A stretch of 64,000 bases of DNA, from assembly GCF_036884655.1 (NCBI RefSeq), contig NC_088354.1, positions 16,773,501 to 16,837,500 of the forward strand, read 5' to 3'. How positions within the stretch are numbered: position 1 is the stretch's first letter; each line of letters starts with the position of its first letter. A program made the translations under genes and the position numbers. A model generated the notes under the pieces. The model was not told the origin of the DNA and searched no databases. It was given only the letters and a program-made list of their open reading frames with translations. The stretch comes from Musa acuminata AAA Group. Lineage: Eukaryota; Streptophyta; Magnoliopsida; Zingiberales; Musaceae. Shown here in pieces: positions 1 to 10,970 of this stretch.

Positions 1-1622
1 AGACAATTAAAGCAGGAAGAATCATATTGGGCCGGAGGAAAACATGTTAGAAGATTTGACGTCGGGTCGGAGGATCAGTTGACATTCGATAGAACGCTTT
101 GAGACATAGATTCGGGTTCGGGCCAAGAAGAGCAGATAATGTGCCAAGGATATTGGAGTTACGGAGGTTAACTGGCCGATTAAGCAATGGGCAGCAAGAG
201 AGGACGATGCGCCCAAGAATCGAACGAAGCGTCCATGGACCAATGACATGTCGGACAATATTATTCATTCTTAGTAATAATTATCTAGATCGAAGTGTGT
301 TTTTATGTGTGTAGGATTAACTACGATAGCAAGGCATGAAGCAAAATGAAGTCCCGGAGTCAAGAACACGATTTCGTTGGGAGTTCGAGAGTTCATCGGA
401 AGTCTGGACGTTCATCGAAAGTTCTGCCGGAACCAACCGAGAAGTCCAGGAGCTTACCAAAGATGCTCATCCGAACTCGCCAAGATGATCATCGTGAAGT
501 TTAGGAGCTTGACAGGAGTCCGCTGGAACATTGCCAAGAGATCGTTAGAAGTTCATCGAAAGATCGCCGGAAGAAACCTAACTTATTTTTCTTAGAATAT
601 GTCTTAGGAATCATAGTTAGCATATAATTGGAGTTGGGATTGGGAGTAATCCCATCAATTCTGTTAGGGGCCAACTAGGCCCAAAGTTGTGCTGGTTTGG
701 GCTGGATTCAAGGCCCAACCAGGGTGCTGAAAGCTTGGCCGGCGGTGGCACCGCATGGGGAACAATGCCATAGGAATTCTGGGCGATGGTACTATCGACA
801 GTGAATGCTACCAGTGGTGGTACCGCCCAGGAACGGTGGTGGCACCGCCTGTACCTAGGATTCTTCGATCAGAGAGAGACAATTAAAGCAAGAAGAATCA
901 TGTTGGGCTAGAGGAAAACGTGTCAGAAGTTTAGACATCGGGTCGGAGGATCGGTCGACATATCGACAGAAGGCTTTGAGCCATAGATTTGGGCATCGGG
1001 CTAAGAAAAGCAGATATTGTGCTAAGGATATCGGAGTTGCGGAGGTCAATTGGTCGATTGGGCAGTAGGCCACATGATAGAACGATGCACCAAAGAATCG
1101 GACGAAGTATCGATGGACCAATGACATGCCAGACAACATGATTCATGCTTAGTAATAAGTTCAACTGAGAGAAAAAAAAAAGAAAACTCTGTTGTAATTG
1201 TATGTGAAACTCCTCTCAAAGTTCTAAGTATCAGAATAATTTGAGAGAGGAGTAAGTGGGGGTGTAAGGGTTATCTCCTAAACCCGATAAAAGGAGAATT
1301 GGGTTGTAAAAGGTGGTTGGTCTTCGCCTATTGAAGGAAGACCGATAGTAGATGTCGGTGGCCTCGACGGAAGAGGAATCAGCGGAGTGGATGTAGATCA
1401 CGACGACCGAACCACTATAAAAATATGGTTTGCCTTTCATTTTTGTAATTTACTTTAAACTGCAAACGACCTTCTCATTACTTGCTACGCTCTTCTTATT
1501 GCTTTCATAGTTAAGCATTTTTTAAATTGGTTTTATCGTACAAAAAGAAATTTCTATAACCAACATAATTTTTACCGCTGCACTAATTCACCCCCCCTCT
1601 TAGTACCGACTCGTTCCTAATA
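1..1622 (+). mobile_element. Solo LTR S1 (Sirevirus-like), left end outside window
   Basis: This closely resembles the LTR of the TR-GAG element at 35323-43135, including the tail with a run of C and 'CTCTTAGT' before the terminal 'CCTAATA'. It ends at 1622 and is followed by GATTC (1623-1627), which is the target duplication seen on both sides of the S2 and S3 copies. It holds an internal duplication: about 285 bp starting 'AGACAATTAAAGCA' at 1 recurs at 877-1162. Around 740-850 it carries GGCGGTGG-type motifs followed by ACCGCC. No protein domain is visible; the short reading frames are chance. Confidence 0.75.
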
Positions 1623-1758
1623 GATTCCATATGGATCCAACTATGAAAAATGGATCGATGTTTAGAGGAGATGTAACGAGAGTTTAAACAATCTAAATGG
1701 GAAGTGTTGGTCAACCCCAACTTAGGTTAATCACTATTGACCCAAAAAATATAAGAAA

Positions 1759-2676
1759 ATGTCGATTCCAACAAACTTTCACCTCCCGTCATTAGAGGCA
1801 TTCGATGGCATTATCGACTTGATGGAGCACATTACAACTTTTCATGCTCAAATATAGTTGTACGATACTTTGGATGCCCTGATGTGTCACACATTCTCAA
1901 CCATATTAAGATGTCCAGCACAAGAATGATATGCTCACCTGAAGTTGCCTTTCGTTGGTTTAAATTTGAACTTCACATTCTTACAAATGTGCTCCTGAGA
2001 CCATTAGCAGCAATGCTTCTTGGACTCAGACAAAGGAAGGAAGTGATGCTTGTAGAATTTGTCACAGGCTTCACTAAAAAATTTTGAGATATAGTGGATG
2101 CCCATCAATTGCTCATAAAAAAGATCTTATGATGGGGTTCAAGCCCTCTCATCTCTTTTACTCATTAGTGAAAAGCCACCAATAATGATACCAAAGGTAC
2201 TTTTGAGGACTAATTAATATATTGCTACCAAGACAATGGTCTCTAGTAAGCGTGAGGAGTTAGGCAAGATGCCAAAGTTGAAGCAACTATAATCCACTAT
2301 AACCCAGAGGTCACCATGGCAAAGGAGGAACGAATGACCCAAGTTATCTCACTCAAGGTATGAGCTAACCCCCGTAAATTTGTTTAGAACTGAAGTTTTT
2401 CTATAGATAAAAGAGAAAGGGCTCTTAAAAGACTCTCACCCAATGAAGACTCCATTAGCGAAAAGATATGGTTTCAAATACTGCGAGTTCCATCGAGATT
2501 ATGACCATTCCATGGAGGATTGTTGTAACTTGAAAAATCATATATTGACAAATTTATATGCTAGGGACACTATGATCGGCTCATCCAAAAACGTTGGAAA
2601 CCCACACCCCGACTTTAGGAGTCATGAAGAGATAGATTTACATCATCATTGGTGGACCTGCCTTAGTGCGAGATAG
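1759..2676 (+). pseudogene. Gypsy gag remnant (G1)
   Basis: From the ATG at 1759, translation across stops gives the layout of plant Gypsy gag: an opening with 'LPSLEAFDG' and 'MEHIITFHAQ', a capsid-like middle with 'LLGLRQ', then 'EKGLLK'. The open part at 2443-2676 has 'YCEFHRDYDHSMEDCCNLKN', matching the conserved YCxFHxDxGHxTEDCxxLK block of this family. Several in-frame stops and at least one frameshift disable it. Confidence 0.8.
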
Positions 2677-2830
2677 CTCCTCAAGTTGTAAAGCTTATGT
2701 CTAAGCCACCATTGAAAAGATCCTAAGGATAAAGGGTGACCTTGAGATAAACTTCAAGAAGGAAGATATAGAGAACCTTGACCTGAACCTTGATGATGCC
2801 TCAATAGTTTCAATAAAGATAATCAATTCT

Positions 2831-3512
2831 TTGGTCAATAGGATCATGATCAACACATGTAGCTCTACCGATATCCTCTACTTTGATGCTTTCCAAAAAC
2901 TCGGGTTCTCGACTAATAACTATAACCCTATGTTTTCTTCATTTATGGGATTCATGAGCAATTTTATCTCCCCTCTTGGGACCATGAAACTGCATGTCTT
3001 ATTCGGAGATGAGTATTACTCCAAAATAATGCTAGCTAGATTCCTGATGGTGGATATCTATTTAGCATACAATGCAATCATAGGTCATTCCATGCAGAAC
3101 AGACTAAGGGCAATGGTGTCGACCTACCACATGGTGTTGAAGTTCTAGTGAACAGGGTCATGATTGACATAGGTAGCTCTATCGATATCCTTTACTTTGA
3201 TGCTTTCTAAAACTCAAGCTCTCAACTAACAACTATACCCCTCTAACTTCTTTACTGACAAAATTTATGAGTGATTCTCTCTCCCACCATAGGACCGTGA
3301 ATCTGCATGTCATATTCGAAGATGAGCATTATTCCAAAACAATGCTGGCTCTATTTATGGTGGTAGATATCCTCTTAATATACAACGCAATCATAGACCG
3401 AACCACATTAAATAGCCTAAGGGTGGTGGTGTCAATCTTTAACATAGTAATGAATTTTTTCATGGGAATTGGAATTGGGGAGCTAAGAAGTAACCCAAGG
3501 GAGTCGTGCTAG
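2831..3512 (+). pseudogene. Gypsy aspartic protease region, tandemly duplicated (G1)
   Basis: Two successive blocks have the same plan. 2831-3148 gives 'MINTCSSTDILYFDAF', 'PLGTM', 'VDIYLAYNAIIG' and 'LRAMVSTYH'. 3150-3512 gives 'MIDIGSSIDILYFDAF', 'RTVNLHVIF', 'YNAIIDR' and 'LRVVVS'. Both match the retropepsin segment of plant Gypsy Pol, whose active site is D-T-G-S. The first block has lost it (N-T-C-S); the second keeps the Asp but reads D-I-G-S. The duplication is present in every unit, so it is older than the segmental duplications. Confidence 0.8.
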
Positions 3513-3768
3513 TTCTACCTGACGGTGATCTCTCTATCGAAGAAGGCTCAGTCTAAAACGCCACCTATAGACACCAAAGGCTTCGCCAAGTCCACCTCAC
3601 ATCCTAAACTGATGGAGCCGCTGATTGAGGCTGCCCTAAACAAGGCTAGAATTGATCGAGTTGTCAAGGTTGAAATGACACTTCCTAAAGAGAGACAAGT
3701 GCAACTCATCAACTTTCTTTAGGAGAACACCGAGGTATTTACGTGATCACTGAGAGGCATGTTAGGAA

Positions 3769-5095
3769 TCGACCCCAACGTAGTTCAACATCACTTGAAC
3801 ATTATTTCGAAGGCAAGTTAGTGAAGCAAAGGCCTTAGAAGTTTGCTCCCAACCACTAGTAGGTAATTACTGATGAGGTAGATAAGTTATCAGGAGTTCG
3901 ATTTATTATTGAGATGCAGAACCCCCAATGGTTTGCCAATGTTATACTGATTCAAACGTCCAATGAAAATTGGAGGATGTGTGTTGATTATACCAATTTC
4001 AACGAAGCATATCCAAATGATAGCTATCCACTTCCTTAGATTGATTAGGTTGTTAATTCTACCTCTAGTCATAAGCTCCCCATTTTTATGGAAGCATTCT
4101 CAATTTATAATCAAATCAGAATGGCATGAGAGGATCCTTAACACACTTTCTTTTTCACTGAATGAGACATATTTTGCTTCCGAGTCATGCTATTCAGGTT
4201 AAAAAATGTGGAGGTGATGTACCAAAGAATGGTGAACAAGATATTAAAGCACAAGATCGGAAGAAACATTGAAGTGTATGTAGTTGACATGATAGTAAAA
4301 AGTTGGACAATCGAATTGCATTTGACAGACTGAACGAAAACATTTGAAGTCCCAAAGAACTTCAACATGTTCCATAATCTAAATAAATGTGCTTCCGGAG
4401 TCAACTTAGGAAAGTTCCTCAGATTTATTATGCACCAAAGGGGAATAAATATAAACCCCAAGAATGTGAAAGCCATATTAGAGATGTGCCACCACCTCGG
4501 TCAGTAAGGGAAGTCCAATAGTTAATAGGGTGAATAACAGTGCTTAGCCAATTCTTATCCCAATCAGGTGATAGGTATTTGCCTTTTTTTCATGCATTAA
4601 AGAATTTAAAGGACTTCCTACGGATAGAAGAGTATCATGAGGCTTTTGAAAGGCTAAAAGTCCACCTTGCCTAATTGCCACATCTCACTTCCTCAACCTC
4701 GGATGAAACTCTAAGCCTTTGCCTCATTGCCACCTAAGTGGTAAGGAAGCTTCATTCCTATTTTCAAGTGCATGTTGTGTAAGCGAATACCAACCAATCA
4801 CTCAGATAGATCCTCTTTCCGTTTGATGTCTCGGGTTGACTATTGAGGTGGTCAGTAGAGTTGGATGAGTTTGAAATCCAATATGTTTCGAGGACTGCAA
4901 TAAAGGAACAGGGGTTATTGGACTTTATTTTGGAACTATCTCACCCTTTGCTTGAGATCAACAACTATATCCCACCAGCATGGACATTATTCATGGATGG
5001 CTATGCAACCTCGGATGGGGGCCGTGCGAAACTTGTTCTGAAAGGCTCGAACAAGCGAGCGTACAATTAAGCTCTCTGATTTGGGTTCAAATCTC
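3769..5095 (+). pseudogene. Gypsy reverse transcriptase and RNase H remnant (G1)
   Basis: Reverse transcriptase is clear from 'NPQWFANVILIQTS', 'NWRMCVDYTNFNEAYPNDSY' around 3920-4035, 'YNQIRMA', and 'IGRNIEVYVVDMIVKS' near 4258-4305. The family active-site motif is YVDDM; here the first Asp is replaced by Val. RNase H follows at 4843-5062 with 'RWSVELDEFEIQYVSRTAIK' and 'AWTLFMDGYATSDGG'. Frameshifts and stops separate the parts. The match ends around 5090 and no integrase follows. Confidence 0.85.
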
Positions 5096-6427
5096 TAATA
5101 AGGGTTGATCTAACTTTCAAACTAAAACTATGGAGATTATATCTTAATAAAAAATTTATTGGTTCCGAAAACATAAAGGGTAAATCAAACAACCAATCAC
5201 AAAGAATAAGAGAGTAACTTAAGTGAATTCCTTGGGAGAGATAGAGGTTCATCGAAATGAAGATAAAAAATAAATTATAATATAATTTCAATAGATAAAG
5301 ACCACAGAGAGGATGAAAAATATGTAACACAAATAATCATAAAGAGAAGAATCATTGTAACAAAAGAAAAGCTTAACGTTACAAATGCAAGAAGTTTGGT
5401 GATAGGGTAAAATACTATTATCACTTTTTAGAGAAAAGGGGCATCTGAACTTGTTTTATGCATGCTAAATTGTTCAAGAATAAAAGAATGGACTATGGCA
5501 CATGGTTAGTGTTAGTAGGAACCATACGATTAGTTTGATGTAAACTCATTATTATCGATTTAAAAGTTTTCAACACCCACAATCTCCATGCCTCCAATCG
5601 GAGCTCACAAAGTTGAGATAACTACCATAAGAAACTTCAAACAAGAAAAAATAGAGGATTTCGAGTGAAGACCAAACCTTTAAGGTGCTCGGGAAAGGAT
5701 TGATCATGGTCAAGAAGCATGCACGCTAGAGACTAAATGGGTTTCAATCTCTATTTCCCTCTCCATCGAGGTATTTATAAGGGTCAATTTAATTGAACTT
5801 GGGTAAATTAGCTAGCTTAGTGACTCTCTGGTTCCCATTGGTGACTATGTATTTACAAAATACTGTCTCAGTTCATCATATTTAATTAGATCTTGGATGT
5901 GATTAGATTCCAAAGGAGGAACCAAATATGGACAATAGTAAAAGGATTTCATTCTTAAACAAAAATCTAATATTGGATTAACTTCGAAGCCTCCCATGAT
6001 TGTCTAGGTTCCATTAATGAAATCTTCCTTGTTTGAATGACATCTTCAATCCCTTAATTTTCTATCAAAGATTTACAAAATCAATTGGCCAAAAATCTAT
6101 TATTTTTGGCTAATTGAGACTTGACATATGAAATTAAATTAGCACCTATTGGACATCTCATGTCAATGGATCGGAGTTGATGAAGAAATTTACATTAGTA
6201 GATCATCTAAAGGAAATATTCCCTTATTAACTAACCAATGGTTATAAGAACAACAATATATAAAACAATTTTCTAAGATATGTTTTCATTCCAAACTTAT
6301 TAAACAGATACTTACAGGTTTTAAATACCTATAGATTCGGACTACCATGATCGATGGAGGAGTTTTGTTAGATAAACTTGACACAGTCTTTTGCATGAAG
6401 TGGGATATGATATACATGCGTCTACGA
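5096..6427. other. Unit spacer, AT-rich host DNA between Gypsy and TPD1-like gene
   Basis: This is AT-rich DNA with no protein domain that I recognise. The same segment is repeated at about 22297-23631, 53739-55085 and 60837-62187, with scattered substitutions and small indels. A 95-bp scrap of it (matching about 5560-5650) survives at 49014-49108. The small reading frames on the minus strand (for example 5067-5330) are shared by copies but look like chance frames in AT-rich DNA. Confidence 0.6.
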
Positions 6428-6772
6428 TTCTTGACCAAAGTAGGGCAAAGGACATGAGATACAAACGCTATTTCCCTTCCGAAAAAAATTTGCCTCGTCT
6501 AAGATATGAATACACAATGTTAGTTTCACTAAATTAAATCGGTGATCAAATTTGATGTGATCGTATTATCACCAAAAAGAAGGCTCTCGAGACATTATCA
6601 CAAGAAAGCCGAACACACAAAGTCCAAATCCCTCTTCCTAGTTTCATTATAAAAGTCCAAACCCCTCTTCAAAGGCTTTCGCCTTTGAAGGAGCATATGG
6701 ATCAATCCCAAATGGACACTATTAATGATGAATCCCAAGCAACTATGGGTTCTCTTTCCCCAACTGAGTCCA
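6428..6772. other. Unit-1-specific replacement segment
   Basis: After the shared sequence ending 'CGTCTACGATTCT', unit 1 carries about 345 bp found nowhere else in the window. Units 2-4-5 carry a different segment of about 370 bp at the same place (23632-24003, 55088-55460, 62186-62558). The shared sequence resumes at 'CCAGATGGGTTACTACC'. No coding sequence is recognised in either version. Confidence 0.6.
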
Positions 6773-6841
6773 GATGGGTTACTACCTAACCTGCTCATCT
6801 CAGAAGCTTCATGTAAGATCTTCAAATTCACACATCCTTAA

Positions 6842-7099
6842 CTACTTCAGACGGTGTTGATGATTCAAAGCTTGCTCGCTCAGTGTATCATTAGAATTAA
6901 AATGCACTAAAACGAAGAAGCTGGAATCGGAACGACAAGTGCAATAACATTTCTTGACTACTCTAATTTTAGTTCCAATTACGATGTCCTTTAAATATTC
7001 TGCTTTGAATTGGACGTGTTTAATGATCTTCCCATCGTAAAACAATGCTCTCAATGCTGTCATCCAGCGAATGACGCACTTGCTCTGACCACTCACCAC
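6842..7099 (-). other. Conserved unidentified ORF or TPD1 3' UTR, copy 1
   Basis: An 85-codon frame begins 123 bp past the stop of the TPD1-like gene on the same strand. It opens 'MVSGQSKCVIRWMTALRALF' and includes 'YDGKIIKHVQFKAEYLKD'. I do not recognise a family. It is preserved in all four TPD1 copies, but the whole segment is recently duplicated, so preservation alone says little. The simplest reading is 3' UTR or flanking DNA of the TPD1-like gene. Confidence 0.3.
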
Positions 7100-7222
7100 A
7101 GCAAAAGGTGCGTTAGTGCACTATCAAAGAAGCGGAAATTAAAAGCGTATATTTCAGCCATATCTACCAACAATAACTCCAAAATTGAGTGTCTGGTAAT
7201 GAAAGCAGGTGAAGGTAGAGGT

Positions 7223-7977
7223 TTAGGCTGAGGGGACGCAGGTGGCGCTGGAAACAGCCATGGGGTAAGAGAAGGAGTTGGCGTACTGGAAAGAGATGGT
7301 TTCGCCCGGGCGGAGGGGGCGGCCGTCGTTGAGGAGGCAGTCGTTGATGCTGAGGCGGCGGAAGATGCGGGGGTTGATTTGGCGAGCGCTGCTAAACTTG
7401 CCGCAGCTTAGGTGGATTTGGCCCATGGCACACCCGTCTTTCAACGGGCAAAGATTCTGCACATTCACCGTGTACGTTGGGATCCCACTGGGCAGCGGCG
7501 GCGTCGCGTCTTGGTGCAACACGATGTCATCCATGCTGCACTGGTTTCCTATCCGATTTGTCGATTTGGAGGAAGAGGAGGAGGACGAAGACGTCACCGT
7601 TGCACGCAAACCACTAACACACATCAAGGTTGTACCTGATACAAGAAAATATGTATCATAATCTAAATAAGTATATAGGGATTTGAGTACGTGTGATTCT
7701 AATGTTTCAAGTAAGTTGCACATATTTTCATCAAACCAAATATGACAAATATTTGGTTGAAAAAAAAATATATCTAGCATATTAGATAAAGCTTAAGTTT
7801 GAATAAGATTGTATGGTCGATTATTAGTATAACTCTTTAGAATATATTATTATGGAATCAGAGATGAGAGAAGCAAAAAGTAAGTACAAAGAGAAATAGT
7901 TTGGTTTCACGCGTACCGAAGGTAAGCAGAAGGATTAGCGCTATAACAGTTCTCATCCTCAGCTGCTCCGGCGACAT
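7223..7977 (-). CDS. TPD1-like: TPD1-like secreted Cys-rich peptide, copy 1 (two exons)
   Basis: Exon 1 is 7977-7917 and exon 2 is 7635-7223, with a 281-bp intron (donor GTACGC, acceptor TTGTATCAG). The joined frame gives 157 residues. Residues 1-20 (MSPEQLRMRTVIALILLLTF) look like a signal peptide with a hydrophobic core. A Ser run lies at 36-43. The TPD1 domain starts near 52, with cysteines at 53, 83, 89, 98, 120 and 153 and the family signatures 'PPLPSGIPTYTV', 'HLSCGKFSSARQINP' and 'LRPGETISFQYANSFSYP'. TPD1 (Arabidopsis) and TDL1A/MIL2 (rice) are secreted ligands of the receptor kinase EMS1/MSP1 that specify the anther tapetum; that role is inferred for this gene. The start was chosen because it gives the signal peptide; reading exon 2 upstream without splicing enters intron DNA. 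Length is close to the family's usual 170 or so. Confidence 0.88.
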
Positions 7978-8070
7978 GCACCCTAACCCTTAGCTTCTTC
8001 TTCTTCTTCTTCCTCTTGATCCTTCGTTCGTATAAATGTGTAGTATGTGAAGGAAGTATTTAAATGTGAG
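7978..8070 (-). promoter_or_regulatory. Probable core promoter and 5' UTR of TPD1-like copy 1
   Basis: On the minus strand a TTTAAATA box (8057-8064) lies about 80 bp before the ATG. Between them is a GAA-repeat/purine-rich leader (about 7993-8013). The arrangement is the same in the other three copies. The assignment rests on position only. Confidence 0.4.
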
Positions 8071-8805
8071 TAATAACATAGAAAAACAAGCATAATGGGC
8101 AATATCTACTTGATTTGAACTGCACGTAATGTTTGAACGGAGGAAATAGAAAATCATCACACCTTTTCCTTAGAGATGTAATTATAATAGGTAAATAAAT
8201 AAATTATCAATTTAAAAAAGGAAAATATCTTAATTAAATTTTTGGGTGAGTAATTCGATCAACATTTCTATAATTTAGTCCAACCGATCGCAAATAAAAT
8301 AAAGCAAGAGTGAAGAGGAAAAACTTGTCCATCACATCTCTGATTGGGTAAATTATCGCCTCTGATGCCTCTTGACTTAATCTACCATAGAGGCCACAAA
8401 TAACAATAATTACCCCCTTCCAACTATAGTTGAACTAGGAATGGATAGCTGGCCTCCTTTTTTTGTTCGATTCTTTGGCCTTAAGAATGAGTGATTGCCG
8501 TGCCCAATTGGAGAGCAAACAGCTAATTGAACGCAGTCTACGGTCGATCTGTGACCCTAGATACTGAAGGTGTTCTTACCTTTTGCAAAAAAAACTCATC
8601 CATGAGTTGTCATGAAATATTCACAAGGCTACTTCTTATTGCCGGTGAGTCGATCACAAGTTTGGAGAAAGGCAAAAGAGAGAATGGAAGGGGGAGATAA
8701 GGGATGCTAAAGAAGTGCGCAGCCACCTAATTCTCCACAATGCCTTCCTCGTCACCATGGACCTTGCCTCCCGCGTCTTTCCTGAGAGTGCTCTCATTGT
8801 AATTA
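8071..8805. other. Upstream region of TPD1-like copy 1, no gene seen
   Basis: This AT-rich DNA upstream of the gene recurs at about 25305-26040, 56567-57235 and 63665-64000. No protein domain was recognised. It is likely promoter-proximal host DNA, and the boundary with Gypsy-derived DNA is uncertain. Confidence 0.5.
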
Positions 8806-9748
8806 GTGAAAAAGAGTATACCATCAGCTAATCGTCATCCAACATGCGACCACCATATGGTATCCACGATCAAAGGAGAAGACAATGTCACCCTCTGTCC
8901 ACATAGGCAATGGTCCAAAATAGATAATTATGGTTTACGCACCCTCCCTTGTGTCCCATGTGGACAAAAGGCCATAGGGAGGCTATTAGAGGTGGTTAAA
9001 GACTACCTCCTCATAGAATATTTTATAAAAATATATTATCCCTTTACGATTAGTTATAAAAGCTCGTTTCTAATAAAATGAAAATGGGGCTTACCTTTTC
9101 TGACTACTCATGTCTATACTCATACCCCTTGGATTACTAACTTGGGCTTCAGAGGGACCGGATCAAGACCTCTTTAGCTCTCGGTCTTCATATAGGTGGC
9201 ACTACAGGATCTTGGTGTTTCCACCTTAAGGCACTTTGGGCAAACCTATGCATACGGGTCCAGACCATGTCGGGTTGATTGGGATATCAATTATATCTTC
9301 CGTCATCATTTTGGTACTAGAAGAAGGGACCGATATTACAACAACTCCTGCCCATCAACTCTCTCAATGAACTTTCAAGAAAAGAGGCTTTGCCCTTGAC
9401 CTATGGCACTTTCATTCGAGAGGGGCAACAACTACTCTTTTCGTACATGGACATATCCACCTCGAAGCAAATGTTGATGCGGTACTGGCATCTATTCATT
9501 GGCCTAGGCCTTTAAGCCTTGGGGATGACCTTGAGCCACCTTCTTATCCCCATCAAGGTATTCTTGAAAACCTTATCTAGCATATGTAGATACTAACGAG
9601 CATGATATATGGCTCCACTTATGTCCTAGTTATCGCAATAAAAGATACTACTAGCTCAACCATTGTCACTGGCTCAATCGCTACCGGCATCGACACCCAT
9701 CGAGTTTCCTGCACCTAATGTGGTGTCAGTATCCTAGGAGCACCTGAG
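8806..9748 (+). mobile_element. Gypsy leader/LTR-like segment of unit 2 (first part)
   Basis: This is a conserved stretch that precedes each Gypsy copy. It includes TTATAAAAG at about 9055, and 'CATCATTTTGG' followed by 'AGAAGAAGGGACC' near 9303-9330, which resembles the LTR-end and leader of plant Gypsy elements. It runs directly into the Copia insertion and continues at 17119. The exact LTR start is not visible. Other copies are 26041-26469 with 31036-31214 and 44796-45263, 49109-49595, and 57300-57861. Confidence 0.45.
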
Positions 9749-10384
9749 TGTTAGATTATGTGGCCCTATTTAATTAGGTAAGATATATTATAGATATTAT
9801 TGGATTCTGATTATGGTTATTGGCCAATAGAAAAGAAGTCCATATTAAAATAGGATTCTTTAGGAGATAACCTTGATGGAAGGAACTCTCCTAATAACTT
9901 ATCCTAGACCCTCTGCTCTCGCCTATAAATAGACAGGACCTCTAGGGGCTAAAGATATCATCATATATCATCTGATATATCATTTGTGCGCATCTGATAG
10001 ATAAGACCTCTAGGGGTTAAGTGCGCATCTGAGTAGCATCTCAGTCAATTGAGAGATTAAGGTTTTTCTCTCAATTTGAGTCAAGTGAGAGATTAAGTTT
10101 TTCTCTCAATCTCCCTCTCCCTTAATCCCCTAATCCATCAATCTAGGTGGTCCTGTGAAAAGATAGGAAGAGAGGAGAAGGATTTAGTTCTTTTTGTAGA
10201 TCCTTGCAGATTGATATTTCAGATCCGACGACGAAGTGCTTGTAGATCAGATAAGGTTTATTTCTTCTGAACAACAAGAAAGGTATGCATCGTAAAATTG
10301 TCAGATCTAATTTATTTAATTTCAATCTTGGTATAAAAGTTTTTCCGCATTATAGATAGCATGATTACAGATTTTATGCTAACA
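9749..10384 (+). repeat. 5' LTR of Copia C1
   Basis: It matches 16483-17118 over its full length with only a handful of differences that I can see (for example T/C near 10197 and A/G near 10318). It contains a TATAAATA box at 9924-9931 and TCAATTGAGAGATTAAG-type direct repeats around 10045-10100. It ends CTAACA. Confidence 0.95.
9924..9931 (+). promoter_or_regulatory. TATA box of C1 5' LTR
   Basis: TATAAATA within 'CGCCTATAAATAGACAGG'. The same box is in the 3' LTR at 16658-16665. Confidence 0.6.
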
Positions 10385-10402
10385 ATTGGTATCAGAGCCA
10401 GG
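10385..10402 (+). promoter_or_regulatory. Primer-binding site of C1
   Basis: 'ATTGGTATCAGAGCCAGG' directly follows the 5' LTR. TGGTATCAGAGC is complementary to the 3' end of plant initiator Met tRNA, the usual Copia primer. Confidence 0.85.
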
Positions 10403-10599
10403 TTCTTGAGATCAAATATATTAGATCTATTATTGTTCTTTACGATGCTTGAATGATTTGTCGGATATTATTGATCTGTTTTCTTTCTATATGATTTGCT
10501 CTATTATTGATTATGAGCAATGTATAATTTTATGTTTGATCGATGAATTTACTGTTTATTATCATCGATATTATTGAGATGATCATCTCTCTTGATCGT

Positions 10600-10970
10600 T
10601 GTCGAGGAAGGGCCGTGTACCACCCCGCAGCCGCGCATCACGGTCGTGCGCAGGCAGAGGTTTGCTTGCGAACGGTGGCGGCATCACGGACATCCGGCAC
10701 CGCATGTGAACGCGGTGATTGCGGAAGGGCGGTGGCCGCAGATGGTGGCAACCGCTGCCAAGCGCGAGCAGCGGCAGCGGCCGCGCCAAGGCGGCAGCCA
10801 AGCGCGGGCAGGAACCGCAGCAGCCGCGCGCAGGTAGTGGCAGCGGCATGGCAACCGCGCACCGACGGCGGCCGCGCGTGGGTAGACGACCGCGCCGCAC
10901 GTCGCAACGGCCGCGACGCACGCGGCGGCGGCGGCCGCGCCGCACGTCGCAACGGGCGCAGGCAGATTAG
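10600..10970 (+). other. GC-rich leader of Copia C1
   Basis: This abrupt GC-rich island, full of GCAGCGGC/CGCGC repeats, sits in otherwise very AT-rich element DNA. It is open in several frames on both strands (Ala/Arg-rich), which is a composition effect. It lies where the 5' leader or start of gag would be. No domain was recognised. A similar GC-rich stretch follows the primer-site-like motif in the small element at 32983. Confidence 0.55.

Larger units (their letters stand above)
1623..5095 (+). mobile_element. Ty3/Gypsy element copy G1, decayed and lacking integrase
   Basis: In order on the plus strand are remnants of gag capsid, a Cys/His gag tail, protease (duplicated), reverse transcriptase and RNase H. 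The reading frame is broken by many stops and frameshifts, so no polyprotein can be made. Similarity stops soon after the RNase H motif, where integrase should begin, and host-like AT-rich DNA follows. The 5' part lies upstream of the solo LTR and outside the window. The same truncated structure recurs at 18824, 46766 and 50436 and, rearranged, at 57898. Confidence 0.85.

Noticed and set aside
7278..7661. 127-codon plus-strand frame opposite TPD1 exon 2, present in all four copies.
   Set aside because: It is the antisense shadow of a real, family-recognised exon.
7636..7780. Extending TPD1 copy 1 upstream to a Met at 7780 as a single-exon gene.
   Set aside because: The extension lies in the intron, has no signal peptide of the family kind, and is lost in copies 3-4; the spliced model restores one.
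10385..10402. TGGTATCAGAGC motifs read as a tRNA gene.
   Set aside because: Only the complement of a tRNA 3' end is present, next to LTRs; it is a primer-binding site. No cloverleaf is present.
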